Under the pieces are notes generated by a model. That model was not told the DNA's origin, searched no databases, and was given only the letters and a program-made list of their open reading frames with translations. Below are positions 16,636-25,425 of a stretch of DNA of 33,809 bases, in pieces. The number at the start of each line of letters is the position of its first letter. Positions within the stretch are counted from its first letter, which is position 1. Position numbers and translations under genes: made by a program. Source of the stretch: Campylobacteraceae bacterium (GTDB taxonomy: Bacteria; Campylobacterota; Campylobacteria; Campylobacterales; Campylobacteraceae); assembly GCA_031274495.1 (NCBI GenBank), contig JAISQB010000084.1, forward strand, positions 1 to 33,809, written 5' to 3'.

Positions 16636-18183
16636 TCACCTATCCTCCCAGTAAAGATAAGGATAACCCTCGCCATCATCTATCTTCCAAATTGTCTCAA
16701 AATCCCAGCCAAGCCCGCCGTCGCCGTCTCCGCTTGTCGCATTAGAATAGGTTAGCTCCGACTTTAATTGCGTGATATCTTTGGATGTGCCGGCAACGCC
16801 ACCTACACCTCCTACGACTTCCATAGTATCTAAAGCGAAGTTGTTTGTTGTATTGCTGCCGCCGCTCTGAATATAACCGATAATGCGATTGACACCGGTC
16901 GTGCCGTTAATATTTTGATTGATAGCGGCGTTATTGGTTACTATTGCATTATTCTTAATGCGTCCCGCGATGCCGCCGACATAATTTTTGCCGCTGACAT
17001 TTGCTGCAGAGTAACTGTTGGTTGTCTTTGAGTTGATATCAGCATCTCCCGCGATGCCGCCGACATAATTGTTACCGCTGACATCTCCTATGGAGTAAGA
17101 GTTGGTTATTAAGCCGGCAGTATAACTGAGTCCCGCGATGCCGCCGATTTGGTTGCTGCTTCCCTTGACACTTCCTGCGAAGTAACTGTTAGCTATTAGA
17201 CTGTTGCTAAGTTGTCCCGCGATGCCGCCGACTAATCTATCGCTTCCGCTGACATTTCCTTTTGCGTAAGAGTTGGTTATAGTTGAGCTGCGTCCCACAT
17301 ATCCCGCGATGGCGCCAACACAACTTCTACCTTTAACCTCTTTATCCTCATCTATCAAAAGCCCGAGATTTTTAATCTTACCTGCGTTTACATAGCCAAA
17401 CAGCCCAACACAATCAAATGCTCCATCTGTCCAAAAGCCGCTTATCATATGACCGTTACCGTTAAATGTGCCGTTAAATGAACCCGTAAATCCATCGGCA
17501 AATATGTTTGAACTATTCCCGATAGGAAGCCACCCAAGCGTTTCGTCAACGCCGTCCTCTCCTGCCTTTAGCGCAATATCATCTACGAGGATATATTTAC
17601 CCGTTAGATTATCTCTGACGCCGTTTAGTTCGGTCTGGTTTGATACCTCTATGACATTAGGGATAGCGTAAAAGTTCATGCTGCCCTCAGGCGTGAAATT
17701 ATCCTCTATCTTGGTTGCGTTTTTAGCTAAGTACCAACCATTGTCAAGGTCTATACTGCCGCCTTGGGTAATATTTTCTTCCCACAAAAGTTCAAGATTG
17801 GCATCATAAAATGCGACTCTAAAGAGTTCCAGATACCCGGCTTTAAAGGTTACATTGCCCGTTACGATATAAGAGGTTTCACCCGCCGCTATCGTCTGCG
17901 CTCCTCCCACTTCAAACCAACCCTCAAACGCATACCCCTCTTTTTCGAGAGCCTCGGGGACGGTTATGGATGAGCCTGCTTCTGCGTTTAGCTTGGCTAT
18001 CTCGCCATCATCTTCATCTAAAAATATCACATCATAAGTGGTGACAACAGAAGGAAAACCTCCGTTATAACTGCTTCCGCCTCCGCAGCCTATGAACAGC
18101 AAGGAGACAAAAAGGATCGAAACCAACGCGGTTACATATCCAAACGGTTTTACCGTCAAAGTATCTGTTGAAAAACTAAACAT
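16636..18183 (-). CDS. Array gene 10: GLUG lipoprotein with two InlB-type modules
   Basis: A 515-residue protein with Cys33 in LLFIGCGGGSSYNGG. InlB-type module 1 (VIFLDEDDGEIAKLNAEAG, then GYAFEGWFEVGGAQTIAAGE) is almost identical to that of the next gene upstream (18254-19831). Module 2 is shortened: after GGSIDLDN it goes directly to GWYLAKNAT, lacking the KKSEY-like stretch. The fold-linked region carries an insertion, GNSSNIFADGFTGSFNGTFNGNGH. Four SY-type GLUG units then NNAAINQNING. It ends WKIDDGEGYPYLYWEDR. Gap to the upstream gene: 70 bases; leader of the GGAGTGAAAG type. Confidence 0.88.
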   Translation of the reverse strand: MFSFSTDTLTVKPFGYVTALVSILFVSLLFIGCGGGSSYNGGFPSVVTTYDVIFLDEDDGEIAKLNAEAGSSITVPEALEKEGYAFEGWFEVGGAQTIAAGETSYIVTGNVTFKAGYLELFRVAFYDANLELLWEENITQGGSIDLDNGWYLAKNATKIEDNFTPEGSMNFYAIPNVIEVSNQTELNGVRDNLTGKYILVDDIALKAGEDGVDETLGWLPIGNSSNIFADGFTGSFNGTFNGNGHMISGFWTDGAFDCVGLFGYVNAGKIKNLGLLIDEDKEVKGRSCVGAIAGYVGRSSTITNSYAKGNVSGSDRLVGGIAGQLSNSLIANSYFAGSVKGSSNQIGGIAGLSYTAGLITNSYSIGDVSGNNYVGGIAGDADINSKTTNSYSAANVSGKNYVGGIAGRIKNNAIVTNNAAINQNINGTTGVNRIIGYIQSGGSNTTNNFALDTMEVVGGVGGVAGTSKDITQLKSELTYSNATSGDGDGGLGWDFETIWKIDDGEGYPYLYWEDR

Positions 18184-18253
18184 CTTTCACTCCTTCCGCC
18201 ATAGAATGTTTGTCATATGGGGCAAACAGCAACATGCCGCCGCTTGCTCACAC

Positions 18254-19831
18254 CTACCTATCTTCCCAGTAAAGATAAGGATAACCCTCATCCTCGTCCA
18301 TCTTCCAAGGATACGAGGCGTTGTCTCCGAATTTCCAACCAAGCCCACCGTTACCATCGCCGTTTATCGTACCCTCATATGTTGACTTCGTCTTTAGCTG
18401 CGTGATATCTTTGGATGTGCCGACAACGCCGCCCGTAGTTCCTATGACCTCCATGGAATCTAAAGCGAAGTTGTTTGTTGCATTGCCGCCGACTCTACCT
18501 CCTGAAATGCGATTGACGTCGGTCGTGCCGTTAATCTTTTGATTGATAGCGGCGTTATTGGTTAATGTCGTATTGTTAAAAACATGTCCCGCGATGCCGC
18601 CGACATAATTTTTGCCGCTGACGCTTGCTTCGGAATAAGAGTTGGTTATCTTTGAGTTGTCATAAGCGTTTCCCACGATGCCGCCGATACGATCATAATC
18701 TCCGCTGACATTTCCTATAGAGTAAGAGTTGGTTATTGAACTGGCAATAAAGATATCCCCTGCGATGCCGCCGACATAAAGACTGCTTCCGCTGACGCTT
18801 CCCGTGAAGTAACTGCCATCTACCATACTGCTGCTAAGTTGTCCTGCGATGCCGCCGACTCTACTATCGCTTCCGCTGATATTTCCTTTTGCGTAAGAGT
18901 TGGTTATAGTTGAGTTGCGTCCGAGATATCCCGCGATAGCGCCGACACGACCTTTACCTTTGACCCCCTTGCCCTCGTCTATCAAAAGCCCGAGATTTTT
19001 AATCTTACCTGCGTTTACATAGCCAAACAGCCCGACACAATCAAACGCTCTATCTATCCAAAAGCCGCTTATCGTATGACCGTTACCGTTAAATGTGCCG
19101 TTGAACGAGCCTGCAAACGCACTGGTAAATGTGCTTGAACTATTCCCGATAGGAAGCCACCCCAGTGTTTCGTCAACGCCGTCTTCTCCTGCCTTTAGTT
19201 TAATGTCGCCTGTGAGGATATATTTGCCCGTTAGATTATCTCTGACACTATTTAGCCCCTCTTGGTTTGATATCTCTATGATATTGGGGGCAGCGTAAAA
19301 GCTGATGTTGCTATCCGGCGTGAAGATTCCCTCTGCCTTGGTTGTGTTTTTAGATAGATACCAACTTGTCGCATACTCTAAGGATTTATTATCAAGGTCT
19401 ACGATGGAGCCTTGGGTAATGTTTTCTTCCCACAAAAGTTCAAGATTGGCATCATAAAACGCCACTCTAAAAATTTCTACATATTGGTACCTTGCTTTAA
19501 AAGTTACATTGCCCGTTACGATATAAGATGTTTCACCCGCCGCTATCGTCTGCGCGCCTCCCACTTCAAACCAACCCTCAAACTCATACCCCTCTTTTTC
19601 GAGAGCCTCTGGGACGGTTATGGATGAGCCTGCTTCTGCATTTAGCTTGGCTATCTCGCCATCATCTTCATCTAAAAATATCACATCATAAGTAGCTATA
19701 ACAGAAGGAAAACCTCCGTTATAACTGCTTCCGCCTCCGCAGCCAAAAAATAGCAAGGAGACAAAAAGAGTCAAAGCCGCTATATGTCCGAACAGTTTTA
19801 CCGTCAAATTATTTGAAAAAAAACTAAACAT
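18254..19831 (-). CDS. Array gene 9: GLUG lipoprotein with two InlB-type modules (longest member)
   Basis: A 525-residue protein, the longest in the array, with Cys31 in LLFFGCGGGSSYNGG. Its N-terminal 120 residues nearly match those of gene 10 (16636-18183), and both share the duplicated FNGTFNGNGH insertion and GLFGYVNAGKIKNLGLLID. The GLUG section has four SY-type units and NNAAINQKING, and differs more between the two genes than the N-terminus does. The tail uses the FGDNASYPWKMDEDEGYPYLYWEDR pattern, unlike gene 10. The mixture of near-identity and divergence points to recent duplication or gene conversion. Gap to the upstream gene: 35 bases, with a leader nearly identical to that of gene 13. 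Confidence 0.88.
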   Translation of the reverse strand: MFSFFSNNLTVKLFGHIAALTLFVSLLFFGCGGGSSYNGGFPSVIATYDVIFLDEDDGEIAKLNAEAGSSITVPEALEKEGYEFEGWFEVGGAQTIAAGETSYIVTGNVTFKARYQYVEIFRVAFYDANLELLWEENITQGSIVDLDNKSLEYATSWYLSKNTTKAEGIFTPDSNISFYAAPNIIEISNQEGLNSVRDNLTGKYILTGDIKLKAGEDGVDETLGWLPIGNSSSTFTSAFAGSFNGTFNGNGHTISGFWIDRAFDCVGLFGYVNAGKIKNLGLLIDEGKGVKGKGRVGAIAGYLGRNSTITNSYAKGNISGSDSRVGGIAGQLSSSMVDGSYFTGSVSGSSLYVGGIAGDIFIASSITNSYSIGNVSGDYDRIGGIVGNAYDNSKITNSYSEASVSGKNYVGGIAGHVFNNTTLTNNAAINQKINGTTDVNRISGGRVGGNATNNFALDSMEVIGTTGGVVGTSKDITQLKTKSTYEGTINGDGNGGLGWKFGDNASYPWKMDEDEGYPYLYWEDR

Positions 19832-19866
19832 CTTTTGCTCCTTCCATCATAAAATGTTTATCCAAC

Positions 19867-21228
19867 TCACCTATCTTCCCAGTAAAGATAAGGGTAACCC
19901 TCGCCCTCGTCCATCTTCCAAGGAGATGATGCGCCGTTGCCGAAATCCCAGCCAAGTCCGCCGTCTATGGAAGCGTTGGCATATGTCTTTTGCATTTTAA
20001 GTTCGCCGATTGTCTTATCCGCGCCGTCAAAGCTGTCGGCATCGTTATCGGTTTTGGGAAAGCCGTTGACTCTTATATCGATTAAGGCGAAGTTGTTTGA
20101 TACCGTACTGCTCTCTAACCTGCCGACAACGCGGTTCGTATCGTATCTGCCGACGACCTCTTGATTGATAGCGGCGCTATTGGTCACCCATGAGTTATAC
20201 TCGACCGATCCCGAGATGCCGCCTGCATTATTGACTCCTCTGATATCTCCCGCGGAGCAGCTGTTTGTTATCATTGAACTAAATGTGACGCTTCCCGCGA
20301 TGCCGCCGACATCGGTGTCTCCTTTGACGGTTGCTTTGGAGTAAGAGTTGGTTACCTTCGAGTCGGACATGACCCATCCTGCGATGCCGCCGATATTATA
20401 AGTTCCGCTGATATCTCCCGCGGAGTAAGTGTTGGTCACTTCCGAGCCGTACCCGACGCATCCTACGATGCCGCCTGCATAATAAGTTCCGCTGACATCT
20501 CCTATAGAGTAAGCGTTGGTTATCACCGAATTAGACCCGATATCGCCCGCGATGCCGCCGACATAACTCTCACCCTTAACCCCTCTTTCATCTATCAAAA
20601 CGCCTAAGTTTTTGATCCTGCCCCCTTCGACACGACCAAACAGCCCGGCATAATCATCACCTGATGTTTTATCCACCCAAAGACCGCTTATCTTGTGAGC
20701 GTTACCGTTAAATATACCCCCAAACGGATCCATATCATCACCGATAGGAAGCCACCCCTGCACCTCATCAAAACCATCCTCCCCGCTCTCTAACGCAATA
20801 TCGCTTATCAAGATGTAGCTACCCAACGGATCGTTTCTTATATCATCCAGTTCGGACTGGTTTGTTATCTCTATGACATTGGGGGCGGCATAAAGGCTGA
20901 TATTGCCCTCAAGCGTGAAGCTTGCCTCTATAGGAATCGAATCTTTAGCCAAGTACCAGCCATATACGCCATACTCACTCTTTTTATCGTCAAGATTTAC
21001 ACCAACGCCTTTGGTAACGCTTTTTGACTCCAAAAGCTCAAGGTTGGTATCATAAAACGAAACCGTATAACTGTCAAAGTTGCGCAGACTATTCTCATCT
21101 GCCCCTTTATCCGCACGACCTACAAATGACAAAGAGCCCAAAATAGTACCGGAGCATTTTAAGCCAACCACTGCCGTCAAATATTTAGACAGATTTTCCG
21201 TCAAAGTATCTGCTATAAAACTAAACAT
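19867..21228 (-). CDS. Array gene 8: GLUG protein with a lost lipobox cysteine
   Basis: A 453-residue protein. Where siblings read LLFVGCGG, this one has LSFVGRADKG, with Arg38 in place of the lipid-anchored Cys, so it should not be lipidated in the usual way. Residue 25 is a Cys but not in a lipobox. One InlB-type module follows (TVSFYDTNLELLESKSVTKG, then YGWYLAKDS, then NISLYA). Four SY-type GLUG units lie between GLFGRVEGGRIKNLG and NSAAINQEVVG; the usual NNAAINQ is NSAAINQ. The body pairs closely with gene 7 (21291-22640), sharing KTSGDDYAGLFG. The reading frame is intact, so it may still be secreted through its hydrophobic N-terminus or may be inactive. Confidence 0.85.
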   Translation of the reverse strand: MFSFIADTLTENLSKYLTAVVGLKCSGTILGSLSFVGRADKGADENSLRNFDSYTVSFYDTNLELLESKSVTKGVGVNLDDKKSEYGVYGWYLAKDSIPIEASFTLEGNISLYAAPNVIEITNQSELDDIRNDPLGSYILISDIALESGEDGFDEVQGWLPIGDDMDPFGGIFNGNAHKISGLWVDKTSGDDYAGLFGRVEGGRIKNLGVLIDERGVKGESYVGGIAGDIGSNSVITNAYSIGDVSGTYYAGGIVGCVGYGSEVTNTYSAGDISGTYNIGGIAGWVMSDSKVTNSYSKATVKGDTDVGGIAGSVTFSSMITNSCSAGDIRGVNNAGGISGSVEYNSWVTNSAAINQEVVGRYDTNRVVGRLESSTVSNNFALIDIRVNGFPKTDNDADSFDGADKTIGELKMQKTYANASIDGGLGWDFGNGASSPWKMDEGEGYPYLYWEDR

Positions 21229-21290
21229 CTTTTGCTCCTTTCACCGAAAAAGTGTTTATCAAAAACGCAAACAGCACTTTATGCCGTCTG

Positions 21291-22640
21291 CTACCTCTCC
21301 TCCCAATAAAGATAAGGATAGCCCTCATCTTTTTTCCAAGGAGATGAATCGCTCTCTCCGAATGACCAACCAAGCCCGAATGTAGGGGCATTGGAATAGG
21401 TCGTTTGCGTTTTGAAATACAGATCTGCTTTAGGCGTACCATCGCTGCCCTCATCACCCTCTGCTTCAATCTTCATAACATTTAAAGCGAAATTATTTGA
21501 TGCTATGCTGCCGTTCAGTTTGCCGACGATACGATTGATATCGTATCTGCCGACGACCTTTTGATTGATAGCGGCGTTGTTGGCTACTTTTGAGCTATAC
21601 TCAACTGATCCGGCGATGCCGCCGACATTATTGGTTCCGTTCACATTTCCCGTAGAGTAACTGTTGGATATCACCGAGTCGCCGTAAACATATCCCGCGA
21701 TGCCGCCGACATCACTATCTCCGTTGACGGTTGCTTTGGAGTAAGCGTTGGTTATTTTTGAGCCTGACATAACATATCCCGCGATGCCGCCGATATTGCA
21801 AGTGCCGCTGACGCTTCCCGCGCAAAAGCTGTTGATGATCTGCGAGTCAAATCCAACTCGTCCCGCGATGCCGCCTGCTTCATAAGTTCCGCTGACATTG
21901 CCTATAGAGTAACTATTGGATATCACCGAGCCAAACCCAATCTTCCCCGCGATGCCGCCAACATAACTCTCACCCCTAACCCCTTTGGACTCATTTATCA
22001 AAAGCTCGAGATTTTTTATCGTGCCCCCTTCAATGCAGCCAAACAGCCCTGCATAATCATCACCCGATGTTTTATTCACCCAAAGGTTGCTTATCTTGTG
22101 GGAGTTACCGTTAAATATACCCCCAAATGGCTTCGTATCATCGCCGATAGGCTCCCACCCCCATGTCTCATCAAAACCGTCTCCCTTAGCTTCTAATTTA
22201 ATATCTCTTGTCAATACATAACTGCCTGATGGATTGTCCCTTATAGCATTTAGTTCGGTTTGGTTTGATATCTCTATAACATTGGGCTCGGCATAAAAAT
22301 TGGTGCTGCCGCTTGGCGTGTAGTTCTCGCCTAATGCAATTGCGCTTTTAATCAAATGCCAACCCTCTACGCCATATTCGCTTTTTTTATCGTTAAGATT
22401 TATACTACCGCCGGCAATAACAACTTTCGTCTCCAAAAGTTCAAGCCCTGCGTCATAAAATGAAACTACATAACGGTCGAGATTGCGCACTCTCCACTCG
22501 CTTTTGCTTTTGCGATCCGCAAATAGCGAAGAGACGCAAGCAATCGAGAGCAATTTGCTAAAGCGTTTTGGTGCGATCGCAGACAAAGCCGACCGCTTAG
22601 ACGGATTTGCCGCCAAAATATTTAATGTAGAGCTAAACAT
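21291..22640 (-). CDS. Array gene 7: GLUG protein with a degraded lipobox
   Basis: A 449-residue protein whose N-terminus reads LLSIACVSSLFADRKSKSEW: the expected FAGCG is FADRK. Cys35 in LSIAC could be a makeshift lipobox but the context is poor. One InlB-type module (VVSFYDAGLELLETKVV, then EGWHLIKSA, then STNFYA). The pre-GLUG region and KTSGDDYAGLFG are shared with gene 8. Four SY-type units precede NNAAINQKVVGRYDINRIVG. The tail is SPWKKDEGYPYLYWEER, shorter by two residues and with E for D. It is flanked by leaders of the GGAGCAAGAG type. The gap to the upstream gene is 84 bases, the longest in the array. Confidence 0.85.
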   Translation of the reverse strand: MFSSTLNILAANPSKRSALSAIAPKRFSKLLSIACVSSLFADRKSKSEWRVRNLDRYVVSFYDAGLELLETKVVIAGGSINLNDKKSEYGVEGWHLIKSAIALGENYTPSGSTNFYAEPNVIEISNQTELNAIRDNPSGSYVLTRDIKLEAKGDGFDETWGWEPIGDDTKPFGGIFNGNSHKISNLWVNKTSGDDYAGLFGCIEGGTIKNLELLINESKGVRGESYVGGIAGKIGFGSVISNSYSIGNVSGTYEAGGIAGRVGFDSQIINSFCAGSVSGTCNIGGIAGYVMSGSKITNAYSKATVNGDSDVGGIAGYVYGDSVISNSYSTGNVNGTNNVGGIAGSVEYSSKVANNAAINQKVVGRYDINRIVGKLNGSIASNNFALNVMKIEAEGDEGSDGTPKADLYFKTQTTYSNAPTFGLGWSFGESDSSPWKKDEGYPYLYWEER

Positions 22641-22724
22641 CTCTTGCTCCTTTCATCAGAAAAATGTTTATCAAGATACCAAAGCAAAAAGCAATAAACC
22701 GCTATTTGCCAAACCCTTACCTAC

Positions 22725-24077
22725 CTACCTATCTTCCCAATAAAGATAAGGATAGCCCACGCCATCATCTATCTTCCAAGGAGACAAAACGCTCTCTCCG
22801 AAAGACCAGCCAAGACCATCTTCATAGGTCGCTTTCGTTTTAAGTTCACCTCTTATCTTGCTTCCTCCCTCCAATCCGTCAACATCATCAACAGTTCTAA
22901 TGAAGCCATTGATCTTTATAGCAGCCGAAGCGAAGTTGTTTGATATCGTGTTGTTATTCCATATAGAGCCGACAACGCGATTGGTTTCGTTTGCAGTGCC
23001 GTCAATCTTTTGATTGATGGCGGCGTTGTTGATTATTGTTGTGTTGGTTACGGCAGTTCCCGCGATACCGCCGACAAAGTCGACTCCGCTAACACTTGCC
23101 GTGGAGTAAGAGTTGGATAGCGTTGAGTTGCCGAGAACATACCCCGCAATGCCGCCGACACTATCGCCGCTTCCTATGACATCGGTGATCACTCCTCTGA
23201 CATCTCCTATAGAGTAAGTGTTGTTTACCGTAGAGATATTAGAAACATACCCCACAACGCCGCCGACAAAATGCTGTCCGATTACGCTTCCTATAGAGTA
23301 AGAGTTGGATAGCGTTGAGTTATTCCTAACGCTTCCCGCGATGCCGCCGACAAAATCTTCACCTCTGACGGATCTGTTCTCGTCTATCAGGACGCCGATA
23401 TTTTTGATTGTGCCTCCATTGGATACAAAACCAAACAGTCCTGTATGGGCCAACAGTGGTCTATCCACCCAAAGACCGCTTATCTTATGACCGTTGCCGT
23501 TAAATGTACCTCTAAATGTGGTGTCGGTCTGGTAGTACGCACCGGAATTATCGCCGATAGGAAGCCACCCTTGCGTCTCATCAAAGCCGTCCTCTCCTGC
23601 TTGCAGCACAATATCTTCTACCAAGAGATAACTACCTGACATATTGTCTCTTACAGCGTCTAATTCGGCTTGGCTCGATACCTCTATGACACCGTTGGCG
23701 GCATAAAAGCTGATATCGCTATCGGGCGTGAAGTTTCCATCTATAGCGGTTTCATTGTTGGCTAAGTACCAATCATCTACGCCATACTTGATCTTTCTAT
23801 CATCAAGGTCTACGACGGAGCCTATGGCGATATTTTCCCTGTCCAAAAGGTCAAGTTCGGCGTCATAAAACGAAATCGCGTAGCTGTCAAGAGCGCGCTG
23901 ACTGCCCCCGCCGCCGCTTCCGCCGCAGCCTACAAACAGTAAAGCTACAAAAAGGATCGGGATCAATATAGCAACGATCAAACCGACATATGTTGATATT
24001 TTTGGACTCATTGAAGCCAACTTAACTGAATGTTTAGACGGCTTTCCCGTCAAAATATTTGATAAAAAATCAAACAT
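22725..24077 (-). CDS. Array gene 6: GLUG lipoprotein with one InlB-type module
   Basis: A 450-residue protein with a long N-terminus (KLASMSPKISTY...) and Cys51 in LLFVGCGGSGGGGS. One InlB-type module (AISFYDAELDLLDRENIAIG, then DDWYLANNE, then DISFYA). The pre-GLUG region holds an insertion, DNSGAYYQTDTTFRGTFNGN. Three SY-type GLUG units, the second extended by about eight residues (RGVITDVIGSGDSVGG), which breaks the usual 28-residue spacing. The NNAAINQ block is followed by NETNRVVGSIW. The start at 24077 has GGAG six bases upstream. Its nearest relative in the tether and first module is gene 5. Confidence 0.87.
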   Translation of the reverse strand: MFDFLSNILTGKPSKHSVKLASMSPKISTYVGLIVAILIPILFVALLFVGCGGSGGGGSQRALDSYAISFYDAELDLLDRENIAIGSVVDLDDRKIKYGVDDWYLANNETAIDGNFTPDSDISFYAANGVIEVSSQAELDAVRDNMSGSYLLVEDIVLQAGEDGFDETQGWLPIGDNSGAYYQTDTTFRGTFNGNGHKISGLWVDRPLLAHTGLFGFVSNGGTIKNIGVLIDENRSVRGEDFVGGIAGSVRNNSTLSNSYSIGSVIGQHFVGGVVGYVSNISTVNNTYSIGDVRGVITDVIGSGDSVGGIAGYVLGNSTLSNSYSTASVSGVDFVGGIAGTAVTNTTIINNAAINQKIDGTANETNRVVGSIWNNNTISNNFASAAIKINGFIRTVDDVDGLEGGSKIRGELKTKATYEDGLGWSFGESVLSPWKIDDGVGYPYLYWEDR

Positions 24078-24144
24078 CTTTCACTCCTTACATTATAAAA
24101 TCTCTATCATATGAGCCAAACGGCTTATCGCCAGCTGCTCAAAC

Positions 24145-25356
24145 TCATCTATCTTCCCAATAAAGATAAGGATAACCCCCATCTATCTCCCAAGGTCCGA
24201 ATTTCCAGCCAAGATCATCTTTATAGGTCTCTCGCGTTTTAAAGTCTGCATCGGATTTAAGAGTTCCCGCGTCGCCGTTGGTGCCTTTTGGTGTAATATT
24301 TGTGGTGTATAGGGCGAAATTATGTGACACTGTATTGCTCGCGGTGAGATAGCCGACGATACGATTGACATTGGATGTACCGTTGACCTCTTGATTGATG
24401 GCGGCGTTATTGGTCACCGTCGATCTCAAACCGATAGCTCCAGCGATGCCGCCGACGGAACCCGCGCCGATAAGACTTCCCGTGGAGTAGCTGTTGGTCA
24501 CATTTGAGTCGCTGTAGGCGTATCCCGTGATGCCGCCGACTTGATTTCTTCCGTCGATATTTACCTTGGAGTAGCTATCGGTGATCCTTGAGTCATGCCT
24601 GATCTCCCCCGCGATGCCGCCTGCGGCAGTACCTGTTGCGATGATATTGCCCGTAGAGTAGGCGTTGGTTATCGAGCTATCATAGATATATCCCGCGATA
24701 GCTCCGACAGAACTTCTGCCTTTAACGCCTCTGCTCTCATCTATCAAAACACCGAGATTTTTAATGGTGCCTGCATTTACATAGCCAAATAGTCCGATAT
24801 TGTCGCCCGTTCTATTGATCCAAAGTCCGCTTATCTTATGACCGTTACCGTTAAATATCCCCTTAAATCGCCCCGACGCACTGCTGCTCCCGATAGGAAG
24901 CCACCCCTCAGCGGCGGCAAAACCATCTCGCCCGACCTCCAACGCGATATCTTTTACCAAAAGATAACTACCCGAAGGATTGTCCCTGACATCGTCAAGT
25001 TCGGCTTGGTTTGACACCTCTATGACACTAGGGATTGCATAAAAGTTAGTACTGCTCTGCGGCGTGAAGATTCCGCCTGTAGGAGTTGTACTTTTAGCCG
25101 TGTACCAACTTACCGCAAACTGCGCAGCTTTATCGTCAAGGTCTATATCCTCGCCCTCGGCAATATTTTCTACATCTAAAAGGTCAAGTTTGGCGTCGTA
25201 AAACGAAATAGCGTAACTGTCAAGAGCGCGTTGATCATCGCCGCCTCCGCCTCCGCCGCCACTGCCGCCGCAGCCAAAAAATAGCAATGAGACAAAAACA
25301 GCCGCCAAATATTTATATGGCTTTACCCTCAAAGCATCTCTTAAAAAACTAAACAT
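24145..25356 (-). CDS. Array gene 5: GLUG lipoprotein, shortest full-length member
   Basis: A 403-residue protein with Cys29 in LLFFGCGGSGGGGGGG, the longest Gly tether, encoded by GGN-type triplets. One InlB-type module (AISFYDAKLDLLDVENIAEG, then VSWYTAKSTT, then STNFYA). GLFGYVNAGTIKNLGVLID opens three SY-type GLUG units, then NNAAINQEVNGTSNVNRIVG. The tail is short (KFGPWEIDGGYPYLYWEDR), lacking the usual WKIDEGEG spacer. Gap to the upstream gene: 69 bases. Triplet slippage in the tether would change its length without breaking the frame. Confidence 0.87.
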   Translation of the reverse strand: MFSFLRDALRVKPYKYLAAVFVSLLFFGCGGSGGGGGGGDDQRALDSYAISFYDAKLDLLDVENIAEGEDIDLDDKAAQFAVSWYTAKSTTPTGGIFTPQSSTNFYAIPSVIEVSNQAELDDVRDNPSGSYLLVKDIALEVGRDGFAAAEGWLPIGSSSASGRFKGIFNGNGHKISGLWINRTGDNIGLFGYVNAGTIKNLGVLIDESRGVKGRSSVGAIAGYIYDSSITNAYSTGNIIATGTAAGGIAGEIRHDSRITDSYSKVNIDGRNQVGGITGYAYSDSNVTNSYSTGSLIGAGSVGGIAGAIGLRSTVTNNAAINQEVNGTSNVNRIVGYLTASNTVSHNFALYTTNITPKGTNGDAGTLKSDADFKTRETYKDDLGWKFGPWEIDGGYPYLYWEDR

Positions 25357-25425
25357 CTTTCACTCCTTTCACCCAAAAGTGTCTGTCGCAAGCGGCGACA
25401 AGTCACCGCCTGCTTAAGCCCATAT

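Noticed and set aside
11531-20164. Many plus-strand frames of 60-123 codons across the array
   Set aside because: They recur at the same place in each paralogue, opposite the conserved coding segments, so they are mirror frames of the repeats.
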